From contig CAINLT010000157.1 in assembly GCA_903850505.1 (NCBI GenBank), forward strand, positions 1 through 54,535: 54,535 nucleotides of DNA, given 5' to 3'. The notes under the pieces are model-generated. The model did not search any database. It saw only the letters and a list, made by a program, of their open reading frames with translations, and was not told the origin of the DNA. Of this stretch, positions 43,776 through 52,310 are shown piece after piece. This DNA comes from an uncultured Myxococcales bacterium (GTDB taxonomy: Bacteria > Myxococcota_A > UBA9042). The translations under genes and the position numbers were made by a program. Position 1 is the first letter of the stretch. Each line of letters opens with the position of its first letter.

Positions 43776-43835
43776 GTTGCGTTCACCCGCGCAGGGTTGT
43801 CCGTTGCCTCCACGAGGCCGGTCATGGAACGCAAC
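43776..43835 (+). promoter_or_regulatory. Leader stem-loop 1 (nested hairpins)
   Basis: GTTGCGTTC (43776-43784) and GAACGCAAC (43827-43835) are perfect inverted repeats 42 bases apart. Inside the loop lies GCCTC-CAC-GAGGC (43806-43818), a second perfect stem. It does not match a known riboswitch I can name. Confidence 0.5.
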
Positions 43836-43886
43836 ACGGACTGATTTGGTGCGGTCATTTGTGGCGATGAATTGCCATTGATTCCG

Positions 43887-43902
43887 CAGTCTAGCGAGAC
43901 TG
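43887..43902 (+). promoter_or_regulatory. Leader stem-loop 2
   Basis: CAGTCT-AGCG-AGACTG is a perfect 6-bp hairpin with a 4-base loop in the leader of the export locus. Confidence 0.4.
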
Positions 43903-43955
43903 TGCCTGTGAAAGTGCGTGCCTGTGCGAGCGCGTGTGGGTGAGAGCGAGATGAG

Positions 43956-43977
43956 CCGGCGGCACGTTGCCCGCCGG
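43956..43977 (+). promoter_or_regulatory. Leader stem-loop 3, next to the ribosome-binding region
   Basis: CCGGCGG (43956-43962) pairs with CCGCCGG (43971-43977) around an 8-base loop. It ends 14 bases before the ATG at 43992 and directly precedes the GTGAGG/AGAGG ribosome-binding region, so it could affect initiation. Confidence 0.45.
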
Positions 43978-43991
43978 AGTGAGGCCAGAGG

Positions 43992-44540
43992 ATGAAGCGC
44001 CAGTACCTAGCCATGATGATCGGAGCGTGCTGCTTGATCGTTGCGGGTCGCGTGGCGGCCGAAGACGCGCCGCCGGTCGACACCTCGTCGATTGATTCCA
44101 AAATGGCGCAATCCAAGGCGTTCATCGACAAGATGAGCGCGATGGTCAGCGACGGCTTTGCCGAGCTGGAAGACGCCCGCAAGTCGCAGAACATCAACCG
44201 CGTGAACTGCGTCAATGACGCGCTGACGACCATGAATGGCCTGAAGCGTCTGGCGGACAGCAACTACACGGCGCTGCAAGAGTGCGCTTCGCGCCGGGAC
44301 GCTGACTGCGCCGAGCACGAGTATGTGAAAGTGTCGATCGCGTTCAACAAAGCGGAAGAACTGCAAGGCCAGCTGAAAGGCTGCGGCGGTCCGGCTGTGG
44401 ACGGGACCATTGATGGTCGACCGTACATCGAGAAGAACGTGGATAAGGATATGCCGGAGATCAATCCGACCGCCGGCCTCACCGATTTGGCGCCTCCGCT
44501 GGAAGTGCCGCCGTCCGTGAGCCCCTTCTTCAAGCCGTAA
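43992..44540 (+). CDS. Secreted hypothetical protein, first gene of the export locus
   Basis: 182 residues. Sec signal peptide (MMIGACCLIVAGRVAAED). The mature part is helical and has Cys residues in NCVNDALTT, QECASRRDADC and LKGCGGP, which probably form disulfides that staple helices. The C-terminus is Pro-rich (LEVPPSVSPFFKP). No family is recognised. It starts the operon with beta-barrel, OPX and autokinase genes, so a periplasmic accessory role in polysaccharide export is inferred. Confidence 0.78.
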   Translation: MKRQYLAMMIGACCLIVAGRVAAEDAPPVDTSSIDSKMAQSKAFIDKMSAMVSDGFAELEDARKSQNINRVNCVNDALTTMNGLKRLADSNYTALQECASRRDADCAEHEYVKVSIAFNKAEELQGQLKGCGGPAVDGTIDGRPYIEKNVDKDMPEINPTAGLTDLAPPLEVPPSVSPFFKP

Positions 44541-44603
44541 CGCCGCGTCGCTGCAGTTCCTGTGCGCCGGAGCGCACGTACCCGCATCCGAGGAAGTCAG
44601 AAC

Positions 44604-45962
44604 GTGCTCAAGTATCAACTGACAACCAGCCGAACGCCCGGAAGCTCGCTCGCGGCCACGATCGTCGCGATCGGCCTGGCGCTGGCATCCGTACCGGCTT
44701 TCGCGCAGTCGGCGGAAATGACGCTGCCGTCGATCGCCAAGGACCGTGGTCTGCGCAGCGGTGATTTTCTGCTGCGGCCGTCCATCGGCGTGACCGGCCA
44801 CTACGACACCAACATCTTCAACGCGAGCACGCAGGAAGCGCTGTTGACCCCGATTCGCGGCGCTGCCTCGATTCGCATCACGCCGCGTCTTTCGCTCCAG
44901 AACGATCTGACCGGCAACACGGTCTTCAACTTCGCCGCCGCCGGCGACGGTCGCGTCTATGTGTCCGGCGATCAGGCCGTCAAAAACCTGAACAACTTCG
45001 GTGGCACTGCCAATCTGGACGTGACGTTTGGTCAGCGCAAGCCGATCGCGTTCACGATGTACGACTTCTTCAATCGCTCCCTGCGCGCCAACAACTGGGA
45101 AACGCTGCAGACGTTCAACCGCAACGCCAATGAAGTTGGCGGGCGCGTTGAATTCCACCCGGGCGACACGCCCGAGCGTCGGCCGTTCAACATCGCGCTT
45201 TCAGGCGCGTACCTGATCGACCGGTTTGAGGACTACGGCGGCTTCAACACCAACACCATCCACACGCGCCTCAACGGCTCCTGGCGCTTCTTGCCCAAGA
45301 CCGCTGCGTACGTGGACGCGACGTGGGACTTCCGCTCGTTCACCGATCCGCTGCTGACCTCGCGGTCTTTGGCCTACAACTCCAAGCCGTTCCGCGTCCG
45401 CGCGGGCACGTCGGGCGCGATCACCAAGCGCATCAGCTTCGACCTCTCGGCCGGTTGGGGTATGTCGCTGCTCAGTTCCTCCGTGACCCCGGGCTTCAGT
45501 TCCGTGCTCGCGGGCGCGGCCTTCGGTTTCCGGCCCACCGACACGACCCGCCTGACGATTGGCTACACGCACGACATGCGCGACGCCTACCTCGGCGGCT
45601 ACGCGGACGTGCACCGCATGGGCTTCGGCGCCAAGCAGCGCTTTGGCTCGATCATTGATATTTCCGCGGCGCTCGGTGCCTCGTACCTCAAGTACGGCGC
45701 GGCCCAAGCGCTGTCGGGCGTGAGCGTCGTCGGCGCCAACGCAGTCCCCGGTATGCCGGGCTTCTTCCAGCGCCATGACTGGCAGCTTGATGGCAACGTG
45801 ACCGCGTCCTTTGAAGTCTCCCGCTACGTTGCGCTGGCCCTCGGTTACAACCTTCGGTCGGTCATCACGCCGTTCAAGTTGACGTCCAGCACGTCGTCCT
45901 TGCTGGATGCCGGCGAATACACCGCGCACGAGATCTTCGCGTCGGTGACCGCGCGCTACTAA
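44604..45962 (+). CDS. Outer-membrane beta-barrel, probable export pore partner of the OPX protein
   Basis: 452 residues from GTG after GAGGAAG (an earlier GTG at 44562 is less likely). Signal peptide ASVPAFAQS, then many alternating strands: FLLRPSIGVTGHYDTNIFNAS, RPFNIALSGAYLIDRFEDYG, RLTIGYTHDMRDAYLGGY, ending in VSRYVALALGYNLRSVITPF and FASVTARY, typical of a 16- or 18-strand barrel. It precedes a short Wza-like gene; in Myxococcus xanthus such barrels (Wzp) pair with small OPX proteins that lack an outer-membrane segment. Functional link inferred from order. Confidence 0.85.
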   Translation: MLKYQLTTSRTPGSSLAATIVAIGLALASVPAFAQSAEMTLPSIAKDRGLRSGDFLLRPSIGVTGHYDTNIFNASTQEALLTPIRGAASIRITPRLSLQNDLTGNTVFNFAAAGDGRVYVSGDQAVKNLNNFGGTANLDVTFGQRKPIAFTMYDFFNRSLRANNWETLQTFNRNANEVGGRVEFHPGDTPERRPFNIALSGAYLIDRFEDYGGFNTNTIHTRLNGSWRFLPKTAAYVDATWDFRSFTDPLLTSRSLAYNSKPFRVRAGTSGAITKRISFDLSAGWGMSLLSSSVTPGFSSVLAGAAFGFRPTDTTRLTIGYTHDMRDAYLGGYADVHRMGFGAKQRFGSIIDISAALGASYLKYGAAQALSGVSVVGANAVPGMPGFFQRHDWQLDGNVTASFEVSRYVALALGYNLRSVITPFKLTSSTSSLLDAGEYTAHEIFASVTARY

Positions 45963-46167
45963 GCGCCAGACTTCGGCGCAGCGTGCAACGCCTCGTCACC
46001 GCCGTCTGAATCCTCAGGGGCACCTTGAGACTGCCACCCCAAATTGAACTTCCACAGCCTCCGCGGCAACCAAGCTTCGCGGTCACCCTGTGCGCTTGAA
46101 TGCGCGACCGTCCGCTTCGTGACCGCCGCCCAAATCTCGGGCTTGATTCCCTGGAGCCCCCCGCCTG

Positions 46168-46812
46168 ATGCCCGTCGCCCCCTTCCGCTACCTGACCCAA
46201 GCCTCCGCGGCGCTGTCCCTCGGCGTACTGCTCCTCGTGGCATTGGCGGGCGGCGGCGGCTGCTCGGCGACCGCGAGCACGGGCTACAGCGACGTGCACT
46301 TGGACGTGCGCTCCGCCATCCAGGCCGCCAGCTTGGGACCGGGTGATGAGTTCGACGTCCGCGTCTACGAAGAACCAGCGCTCTCCGGCGTCCACACGGT
46401 CTCACCGACCGGCCAGATCGACTATCCGCTCATCGGCACCGTTACCGTCGAGGGTCTCGTCGCTTCCCAAGTGGCGGCGCTCTTGCGGCAGAAACTCGCC
46501 CAAGGCTACATGCGGCACCCGTACGTCACCGTGCAGGTCAAGACCTTGAGTTCCAAGAAGATCTTCGTGCTGGGTGAGGTCAAGACGCCTGGCCGTTTCC
46601 CCTACACCGACAACATGACGATCGTTGAGGCCGTCACGCTGGCCGGCGGCTTCGCCATCATGGCCGAGCGCAACTACGCCATCGTCACCCGCATGGACGC
46701 GACCGGCGAACGCCGCATCCCCGTGCCGGTCGACAAAATCATGCAGGGCTTGGCCGTGAACTTTCAGGTCCAGCCCGGCGACATCATCTACGTACCGGAG
46801 ACCATCCTGTGA
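46168..46812 (+). CDS. Short polysaccharide export (OPX, Wza-like) lipoprotein
   Basis: 214 residues with lipobox GGGGCS. The Poly_export domain covers about residues 55-135 (LGPGDEFDVRVYEEPALSG, SPTGQIDYPLIGTVTVEGL, YVTVQV), then one SLBB domain (KIFVLGEVKTPGRFPYTDNMTIVEAVTLAGGF) ends in VQPGDIIYVPE. It lacks the C-terminal amphipathic helix that long Wza proteins use to cross the outer membrane, so it is a small class OPX protein. No clear ribosome-binding site lies within 12 bases of the ATG (GGAG is 13 bases away). It overlaps the autokinase gene by 4 bases. Confidence 0.93.
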   Translation: MPVAPFRYLTQASAALSLGVLLLVALAGGGGCSATASTGYSDVHLDVRSAIQAASLGPGDEFDVRVYEEPALSGVHTVSPTGQIDYPLIGTVTVEGLVASQVAALLRQKLAQGYMRHPYVTVQVKTLSSKKIFVLGEVKTPGRFPYTDNMTIVEAVTLAGGFAIMAERNYAIVTRMDATGERRIPVPVDKIMQGLAVNFQVQPGDIIYVPETIL

Positions 46813-49160
46813 CGGCACGCGACCCAGTACAAGCGTCGGGGCAGCCGGCCGCGGGTGAGCAGCCCGTTGAGGCGATGTGGGGACGCCTGCGCGACGTCCT
46901 TGGCCGTCGTCGTTGGTGGTTCCTCGTCACGACCGCGCTGGTCTTTGCCGGCGCCATCGTCTTCGTGCGTCACCAGCGCGCGATCTTCCGCGCCACGGGC
47001 ACGCTGCAGATCGACAACACGCCGCCCAAGGTGCTCGGCGACACCAATGAGGTCTACAGCCTCGGCACGCAGGCCGGCAGCGGCGTGCGTCAGTACTACC
47101 GCGCCCAGCAGGCGATCCTGCAGTCCCGCGATCTCGCGGCGATGGTCGTCAGTCGCTTGGGGCTGAGCCGCGATGAGCGGTTCTTCGGCTTTCCGTACGC
47201 GGACAAGCCGCTGACCAAAATACAAAAAGAGTCGGTCATGGCCAACGCCGATGCGGTGGGCATGATGGCGAGCCGCGTGCTCGTGGAAATGACGGAAGAC
47301 ACGCTGATCTCCCGCATTTCCGTGGAAGATCCGGATCCCGAGTTCGCCCGCGACATGGTCAATTCCGTGATGGCGGCCTACAAAGACCGCAATATCAATA
47401 ACAAGCGCCGCGTCGTTCAGGACGCATACGCGGATCTGCGCGCGATGCGCAAGAAGCTGGAAGAGACCAAGACCTCGTCGCAGCAGGCGCTGTACGACTT
47501 TGAGCGCCAGCACGACTTCAGCGACAACCGGCGGCTGGCCGTCAACGAGCGCAACCTGGAGCTGAACCGGGCGATTCGTCAGGTCCACTCGGTCCGGCTG
47601 AAGGCGGAGCTTGACGTCGGGCAACTGAAGAAAGCCAAGGGCGTGAAGGATATCTTCTCGGTGTCGGCGCCGACGCTGATGCGCGATGGCCTCGTCAGCG
47701 AACTGAAACGGCGTTGGCTCGATCTGGGCACCAAGCGCCGTGAGCTGGCCACGACGTATCTGGAGAAGCACCCGCGCATCGAAGCGATTGACCAACAGAT
47801 GGCGCAGTTGGAGGCGTTGGCGATGCGGCACGCGGCGGCGATGCTCGACTCCGCGATGCAGGGGCTGACGGCGGCGAAGGCTGAAGAAGACGACATCCAG
47901 GAGCAGCTGAAGCAGACCAAGCTGGAGGACGAGGAGATTCGCCAGACCAAGCTGGAGCACGACAAGCTGCTGGCCAAGGCTGACGAAGACAAGATGTTCT
48001 ACGAGAAGGTCGCGAAGCGGTATGCGGAGACGGATCTGACCAAGGACGTCGGCGTCAACAACGTTTCGGTGTTGGACGCTGCAGTGACGCCGCGCGTGCC
48101 CGTGCGGCCCAACATGCAGTTGAGCCTGGCCATCGGCTTTCTGCTCGCGCTGATCATGGGCGTGATTGCCGCGCTGATTGCGGAAATGCTGGACAACACG
48201 ATCCAGGGACGCGCGGACGTGGAGCGGATCCACGGCGTGCAGTACCTCGGCGCGATTCCGACGTTTGAGCCGGGCGACGTGGCCGAGGGCAAGAACGTGC
48301 CGGAAGCGCTGACGGACCTGTACGTCTACTACCGGCCGAATTCGCGGGTCGCTGAAGCAGCGCGGTCCGTGCGCACCAACTTGCTGTTCATGCGCCCGGA
48401 CAAGCCGCTGCACACGCTGCTGGTCACGTCCGCGCACCCGCGCGAAGGCAAGACGTCCACCTCCGCGACGCTGGCGATTACGCTCGCCGCCGCTTCCGGG
48501 CGTTGCATCCTCGTCGACACGGACTTGCGCAAGCCGCGTCTTCACAAGGTCTTTGGCGTGCCAAACGTCGGAGGCGTGACGGGCTACATCCTCGGCCGCG
48601 AGCCCGTGACGAATTTCGTCCAGCCGACGCAGGTGCCCGGCCTCGACTTCATGCCGTGCGGCGCGCTTCCGCCCAATCCGTCTGAAATTCTGCACACGGT
48701 GCGCTTCAAGGAGATGGTCGAGGAGCTGAAGCTGCACTACACGACCGTGATCTTCGACTCGCCGCCGATTGAGATTGTGTCGGACGCGCTCGTCGTTGCG
48801 GCGCTTGTCGACGGCGTCGTGCTTGTCGCCCACACGGCCAAGTCGCGGCACGATTGGGTTGCGTCGGCCGTGGGTCACCTGCGCAGCGTCAACGCGCCGC
48901 TCATGGGCATCGTGCTCTCGCGTACGGGCATTCAGGGTGTCGGCTACGGCTACTACTACGGCAAGGGCTACCGCAAGGGCGGGGCGTACAAGGCGCGCTA
49001 CCAGTACCGCTACCGCTACGGCGCGGAAGAAGAGCAGGACCAGCTCGAGGCGGCGCACTTTGCCCAGCCCGGCGGCGCGCAGATTGACCGCGGCGACTCC
49101 GGCGGCAACGCGGCTTTTGCCCCGCGACCGGAAGGGCACGAGGATCCGCCCGACGTGTAG
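46809..49160 (+). CDS. Wzc-type polysaccharide co-polymerase with BY-kinase domain
   Basis: 783 residues from GTG. Wzz-like domain with membrane helices at about 36-54 and 439-462, a long periplasmic coiled-coil between them, then a cytoplasmic P-loop tyrosine kinase domain. It contains Walker A SAHPREGKTSTSATLA, Walker A' ILVDTDLRKPRLHKVF and Walker B TTVIFDSPP. The C-terminal tail has ten Tyr in 26 residues (GYGYYYGKGY and KARYQYRYRYG), the autophosphorylation cluster. It should control chain length and assemble with the OPX protein and barrel. The tail after the cluster is acidic and disordered. Confidence 0.95.
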   Translation: MTARDPVQASGQPAAGEQPVEAMWGRLRDVLGRRRWWFLVTTALVFAGAIVFVRHQRAIFRATGTLQIDNTPPKVLGDTNEVYSLGTQAGSGVRQYYRAQQAILQSRDLAAMVVSRLGLSRDERFFGFPYADKPLTKIQKESVMANADAVGMMASRVLVEMTEDTLISRISVEDPDPEFARDMVNSVMAAYKDRNINNKRRVVQDAYADLRAMRKKLEETKTSSQQALYDFERQHDFSDNRRLAVNERNLELNRAIRQVHSVRLKAELDVGQLKKAKGVKDIFSVSAPTLMRDGLVSELKRRWLDLGTKRRELATTYLEKHPRIEAIDQQMAQLEALAMRHAAAMLDSAMQGLTAAKAEEDDIQEQLKQTKLEDEEIRQTKLEHDKLLAKADEDKMFYEKVAKRYAETDLTKDVGVNNVSVLDAAVTPRVPVRPNMQLSLAIGFLLALIMGVIAALIAEMLDNTIQGRADVERIHGVQYLGAIPTFEPGDVAEGKNVPEALTDLYVYYRPNSRVAEAARSVRTNLLFMRPDKPLHTLLVTSAHPREGKTSTSATLAITLAAASGRCILVDTDLRKPRLHKVFGVPNVGGVTGYILGREPVTNFVQPTQVPGLDFMPCGALPPNPSEILHTVRFKEMVEELKLHYTTVIFDSPPIEIVSDALVVAALVDGVVLVAHTAKSRHDWVASAVGHLRSVNAPLMGIVLSRTGIQGVGYGYYYGKGYRKGGAYKARYQYRYRYGAEEEQDQLEAAHFAQPGGAQIDRGDSGGNAAFAPRPEGHEDPPDV

Positions 49161-49337
49161 TTGCTGGAATCGGCAGTCATTCTGCGGTTTGTGCGGCGTC
49201 CGTGGGACCTCAGCAGATTCGTGAAGTCGCCTTGACCTCCATGGCCGTTTCGCGCCATCCTACTGCCGCGGGAACTCGCTCGCGTTTACTCCGGCCTTGG
49301 CGGCAGCATCGTGCCGCAGAGCGTTGGAAGGTGGCGA
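49161..49337. other. Gap before dnaK
   Basis: 177 bases without a gene. No CIRCE (TTAGCACTC-N9-GAGTGCTAA) element is present. TTGACC at 49232 could be a -35 box, but no good -10 box follows at normal spacing. A CCATCC at 49255 gives only a weak heat-shock-like arrangement. Confidence 0.3.
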
Positions 49338-51146
49338 ATGGACAAGGTCGTCGGCATCGATCTCGGCACGACAAACTCATGCGTTTGCTTGTATGAAAGC
49401 GGCGTTGCGCATGTCATTCCGAATGCAGAAGGCTCGCGCACGACTCCGTCGATGGTCGCGTTCACGCCCGATGGCCAGCGCCTCGTCGGCAACATAGCCA
49501 AGCGGCAGGCAGTGGCCAACCCGCAGAACACCGTTTTTGCCTCCAAGCGCCTGATGGGTCGCAAGTTCAAGTCGCCGGAAGTCCAACGGATGCAGATGAC
49601 TGCGCCGTTCAAGATCGCCGCGAACGACAATGGGGACGCTGCGGTTGCGGTGCACGGCAAGCGCTATTCTCCGCCGGAGATCGGAGCGTTCGTGCTGCGC
49701 GCGCTCAAGGAATCGGCCCAGGAGTACACGGAATCGACCATCAAGGATGCCGTCGTCGCCGTGCCCGCGTACTTTGACGACGCGCAGCGCCAGGCGACAC
49801 GCGACGCCGGTCGACTGGCTGGGCTCAATGTCCTGCGCATCATCAACGAACCGACGGCAGCCGCGCTGGCCTACGGCATCGGCGCCGAGTCGGCAGGCAC
49901 AATTGCCGTTTATGACTTGGGCGGCGGCACGTTCGATATCTCGATTCTCGATTTCTCGGGCGGCGTGTTCCAGGTCAAAGCGACCCACGGCGACACCTTC
50001 CTGGGCGGTGAAGACATCGACGCGCGCCTCATGGACGCGCTCATCGCCGGTTTCGTGGCCGAAACGAACATCGACCTCCGCAAGGATCCCGTCGCCCTGC
50101 AGCGCCTGAAAGACGCCGCTGAGCGCGCCAAGATCGAGCTGTCGACGGTCGATGAGACCGAGATTTCCCTGCCGTTCCTGACGGCCGACGCCTCCGGTCC
50201 CAAGCACCTGCGGCGGCTCCTGCTTCGCCAGGAGCTGGAAGACCTGACGCAGGACCTGGTCCGGCAGACGGTCGCCCACTGCGAAGAAGCGCTGACCGGC
50301 GCGGGCGTGACGATCGCGCAGATTACCGACGTGCTGCTTGTCGGCGGCATGACCAAGATGCCGCTTGTGCAGCGCACGGTCGCGAATTTCTTCGGTCGCC
50401 AGCCCAATCGCAGCGTGAACCCGGATGAAGCGGTCGCGGTCGGCGCGGCGATCCAGGCCGCGATCCTGTCCGGCGACATTGGCGAAGTGATCCTGCTCGA
50501 CGTGAATCCGCTCTCGCTCGGCATCGAGACTGCGGGCGGCGTAATGACCAAGCTGATTCCGCGCAACGTCACGGTGCCGGTCAGCGTCACCGAGATCTTC
50601 ACGACGTCAGAAGACTACCAGCCGCTGGTCAACATCCACGTGCTGCAGGGTGAGCGTCCCTTGGCGGCGGACAATACGAGCCTGGCGCGCTTTGAGCTCG
50701 TCGGCATTCCGCCGGCGTTGCGCGGCGTGCCCAAGATTGAAGTGACGTTCTCGATTGACGCCAATGGCATCCTGAGCGTGGACGCGCGCGATCTTGGCAC
50801 CAAGAAAGAACAGAGCCTGCGGGTGCGGGCGACGTCCGGCCTGACGGAACAGTCGATTGAGCGCATCCTGTCGGAAGCCGAGCAGTACCAGGAATCGGAT
50901 CGCCTGCACGTCGAGATGGCGGAATTGCGCCGGCGGCTCGCGGGTTTGATCTACACGACCGAGCGGTCGCTGGCGGAGAGCGCCAACTACTTGACCGAGT
51001 CCGAACTGGCGCAGATTCGCGTGGATCTGGAAGAAGGTCGGCGCGCGACGGAAAGCGCCGACATGGGGCGCATGGGCAACGCGCTGCGGGAGCTGGAGAA
51101 ATCAGCGTTCCGCATCACGGAAGTCATGTACAAGGATTTGGCCTAG
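49338..51146 (+). CDS. dnaK: Hsp70 chaperone DnaK
   Basis: 602 residues from the ATG after GGAAGGTGG. Nucleotide-binding domain motifs: GIDLGTTNSCVC, VVAVPAYFDDAQRQATRDAG, RIINEPTAAALAYG, VYDLGGGTFDISIL and LVGGMTKMPLVQ. The linker is EVILLDVNPLSLGIET, where most DnaKs have DVTPLSLG. Substrate-binding domain: ITRNVTVPV-like IPRNVTVPVSVTEIF, VLQGERPLAADN, then a helical lid. It is about 35 residues shorter than usual and lacks the disordered acidic C-terminus. It is followed by dnaJ; grpE is absent here. Confidence 0.94.
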   Translation: MDKVVGIDLGTTNSCVCLYESGVAHVIPNAEGSRTTPSMVAFTPDGQRLVGNIAKRQAVANPQNTVFASKRLMGRKFKSPEVQRMQMTAPFKIAANDNGDAAVAVHGKRYSPPEIGAFVLRALKESAQEYTESTIKDAVVAVPAYFDDAQRQATRDAGRLAGLNVLRIINEPTAAALAYGIGAESAGTIAVYDLGGGTFDISILDFSGGVFQVKATHGDTFLGGEDIDARLMDALIAGFVAETNIDLRKDPVALQRLKDAAERAKIELSTVDETEISLPFLTADASGPKHLRRLLLRQELEDLTQDLVRQTVAHCEEALTGAGVTIAQITDVLLVGGMTKMPLVQRTVANFFGRQPNRSVNPDEAVAVGAAIQAAILSGDIGEVILLDVNPLSLGIETAGGVMTKLIPRNVTVPVSVTEIFTTSEDYQPLVNIHVLQGERPLAADNTSLARFELVGIPPALRGVPKIEVTFSIDANGILSVDARDLGTKKEQSLRVRATSGLTEQSIERILSEAEQYQESDRLHVEMAELRRRLAGLIYTTERSLAESANYLTESELAQIRVDLEEGRRATESADMGRMGNALRELEKSAFRITEVMYKDLA

Positions 51147-51173
51147 CCGGCTCAGGCCGCCAGACTTGCACCC

Positions 51174-52310
51174 ATGCCGACGCCACTGCAGGAAATGCCC
51201 GTGCCCGACCACTACCGCCTGTTGGGCGTTGCGCCGCGCGCGACTGAAGCGCAGATCAAGGCGGCGTATCGCAAGCTGTCGCGCGTCTACCATCCCGACG
51301 TCCAGGGCGGAAGCCCGATTGCCGAGGACTGCTTCAAGCTGATCGCCAGCGCGTATGCCGAGCTCAGTGACGCGGCGCGGCGCCTGAACTACGACCGGAT
51401 GCTGATGCTGCGCGATCCGCTGCGGCTGGTGGACGATCCGCGGGCGGAGCGCGCGCTGGATGTGCTGGATACGGTTGTGACGCGGCTGCGCAAGCGCCCG
51501 GCGATCTTGCCGGGTACGAGCCAGGGCCGCGACCTGCGCGTGGAACATCCGCTGCCCTTTGCCCGCGCGATGCTGGGGGGCCTGACGACTGTCCGCGCCG
51601 AGTTTGCCACGACGTGTACGCAGTGCCGCGGCGCCGGAACCAACGAGCCGGAGCGCAATCCGGTGTGCCACGTGTGCCAAGGCCACGGGACCCTCAAGAC
51701 CGGGCTGCGGCGACAGGACCTGAAGTGCGGCTTCTGTTCGGGGCGCGGCCTGCTGGTGCTCGCGCCGTGCAAGGGCTGCGGCGGTTCCGGTCAGGTGCCG
51801 ACCCATCAGGACGTGGATGTCCATGTGCCCGTGCGCTGTCGCGATGGCGCGCATTTGCGCGTGCGCGGCGGTGGGGAAGCGCTGGCCGGTGGCAAGCCCG
51901 GCGATCTGGTCGTTGTCGTGCGCATCCAGCCACACGCTTTCCTGCGCGCCGATGGCGACGACCTCGTGTGCCAAGTGCCGCTGATGTGGAGCGAGTCGGT
52001 TGCCGGTGCCCGCGTACCGGTGCCGACGCTCGACGGCACGCAATGGCTCACCGTACCGCCCGGGACGCCGCCAGGCCGGGAGTTCCGCATCGGCGGCCAC
52101 GGTTTGCCCATCAGCTCCAATCCGGCGGGGATGGCAAAGCGCGGCGCGCTGCGCATCCAGGTCTTCATCGACATGCCCACGGAGCTCACGCCGTCGCAGG
52201 GCGCCGCGATCCTGGCGCTGGAAGCACAGTTGGGCGTCCAGCGTTTCGCCCGCGCGGTCGCCTATCGCGCCTCCGTCGGCGCTGTTGACCCCAGCGGCAG
52301 CGCGCCTTGA
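51174..52310 (+). CDS. dnaJ: DnaJ (Hsp40) co-chaperone without a Gly/Phe-rich region
   Basis: 378 residues. J-domain at about 12-76 with the HPD motif (KLSRVYHPDVQ). After about 40 residues without a clear Gly/Phe-rich region come four CxxCxGxG zinc motifs (CTQCRGAG, CHVCQGHG, CGFCSGRG, CKGCGGSG), then two beta-sandwich C-terminal domains (PTHQDVDVHVPVRCRDG, VPTLDGTQWLTVPPGTPPG). Helper of DnaK; translated right after dnaK (27 bases). The stop overlaps the thiL start by one base. Confidence 0.93.
   Translation: MPTPLQEMPVPDHYRLLGVAPRATEAQIKAAYRKLSRVYHPDVQGGSPIAEDCFKLIASAYAELSDAARRLNYDRMLMLRDPLRLVDDPRAERALDVLDTVVTRLRKRPAILPGTSQGRDLRVEHPLPFARAMLGGLTTVRAEFATTCTQCRGAGTNEPERNPVCHVCQGHGTLKTGLRRQDLKCGFCSGRGLLVLAPCKGCGGSGQVPTHQDVDVHVPVRCRDGAHLRVRGGGEALAGGKPGDLVVVVRIQPHAFLRADGDDLVCQVPLMWSESVAGARVPVPTLDGTQWLTVPPGTPPGREFRIGGHGLPISSNPAGMAKRGALRIQVFIDMPTELTPSQGAAILALEAQLGVQRFARAVAYRASVGAVDPSGSAP

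Noticed and set aside
46788..49139. 783-codon minus-strand open frame
   Set aside because: Antisense to the autokinase gene, which has full Walker motifs.
49161..49337. Heat-shock control elements before dnaK
   Set aside because: No CIRCE repeat; the TTGACC...CCATCC arrangement has spacing outside the usual heat-shock promoter range.
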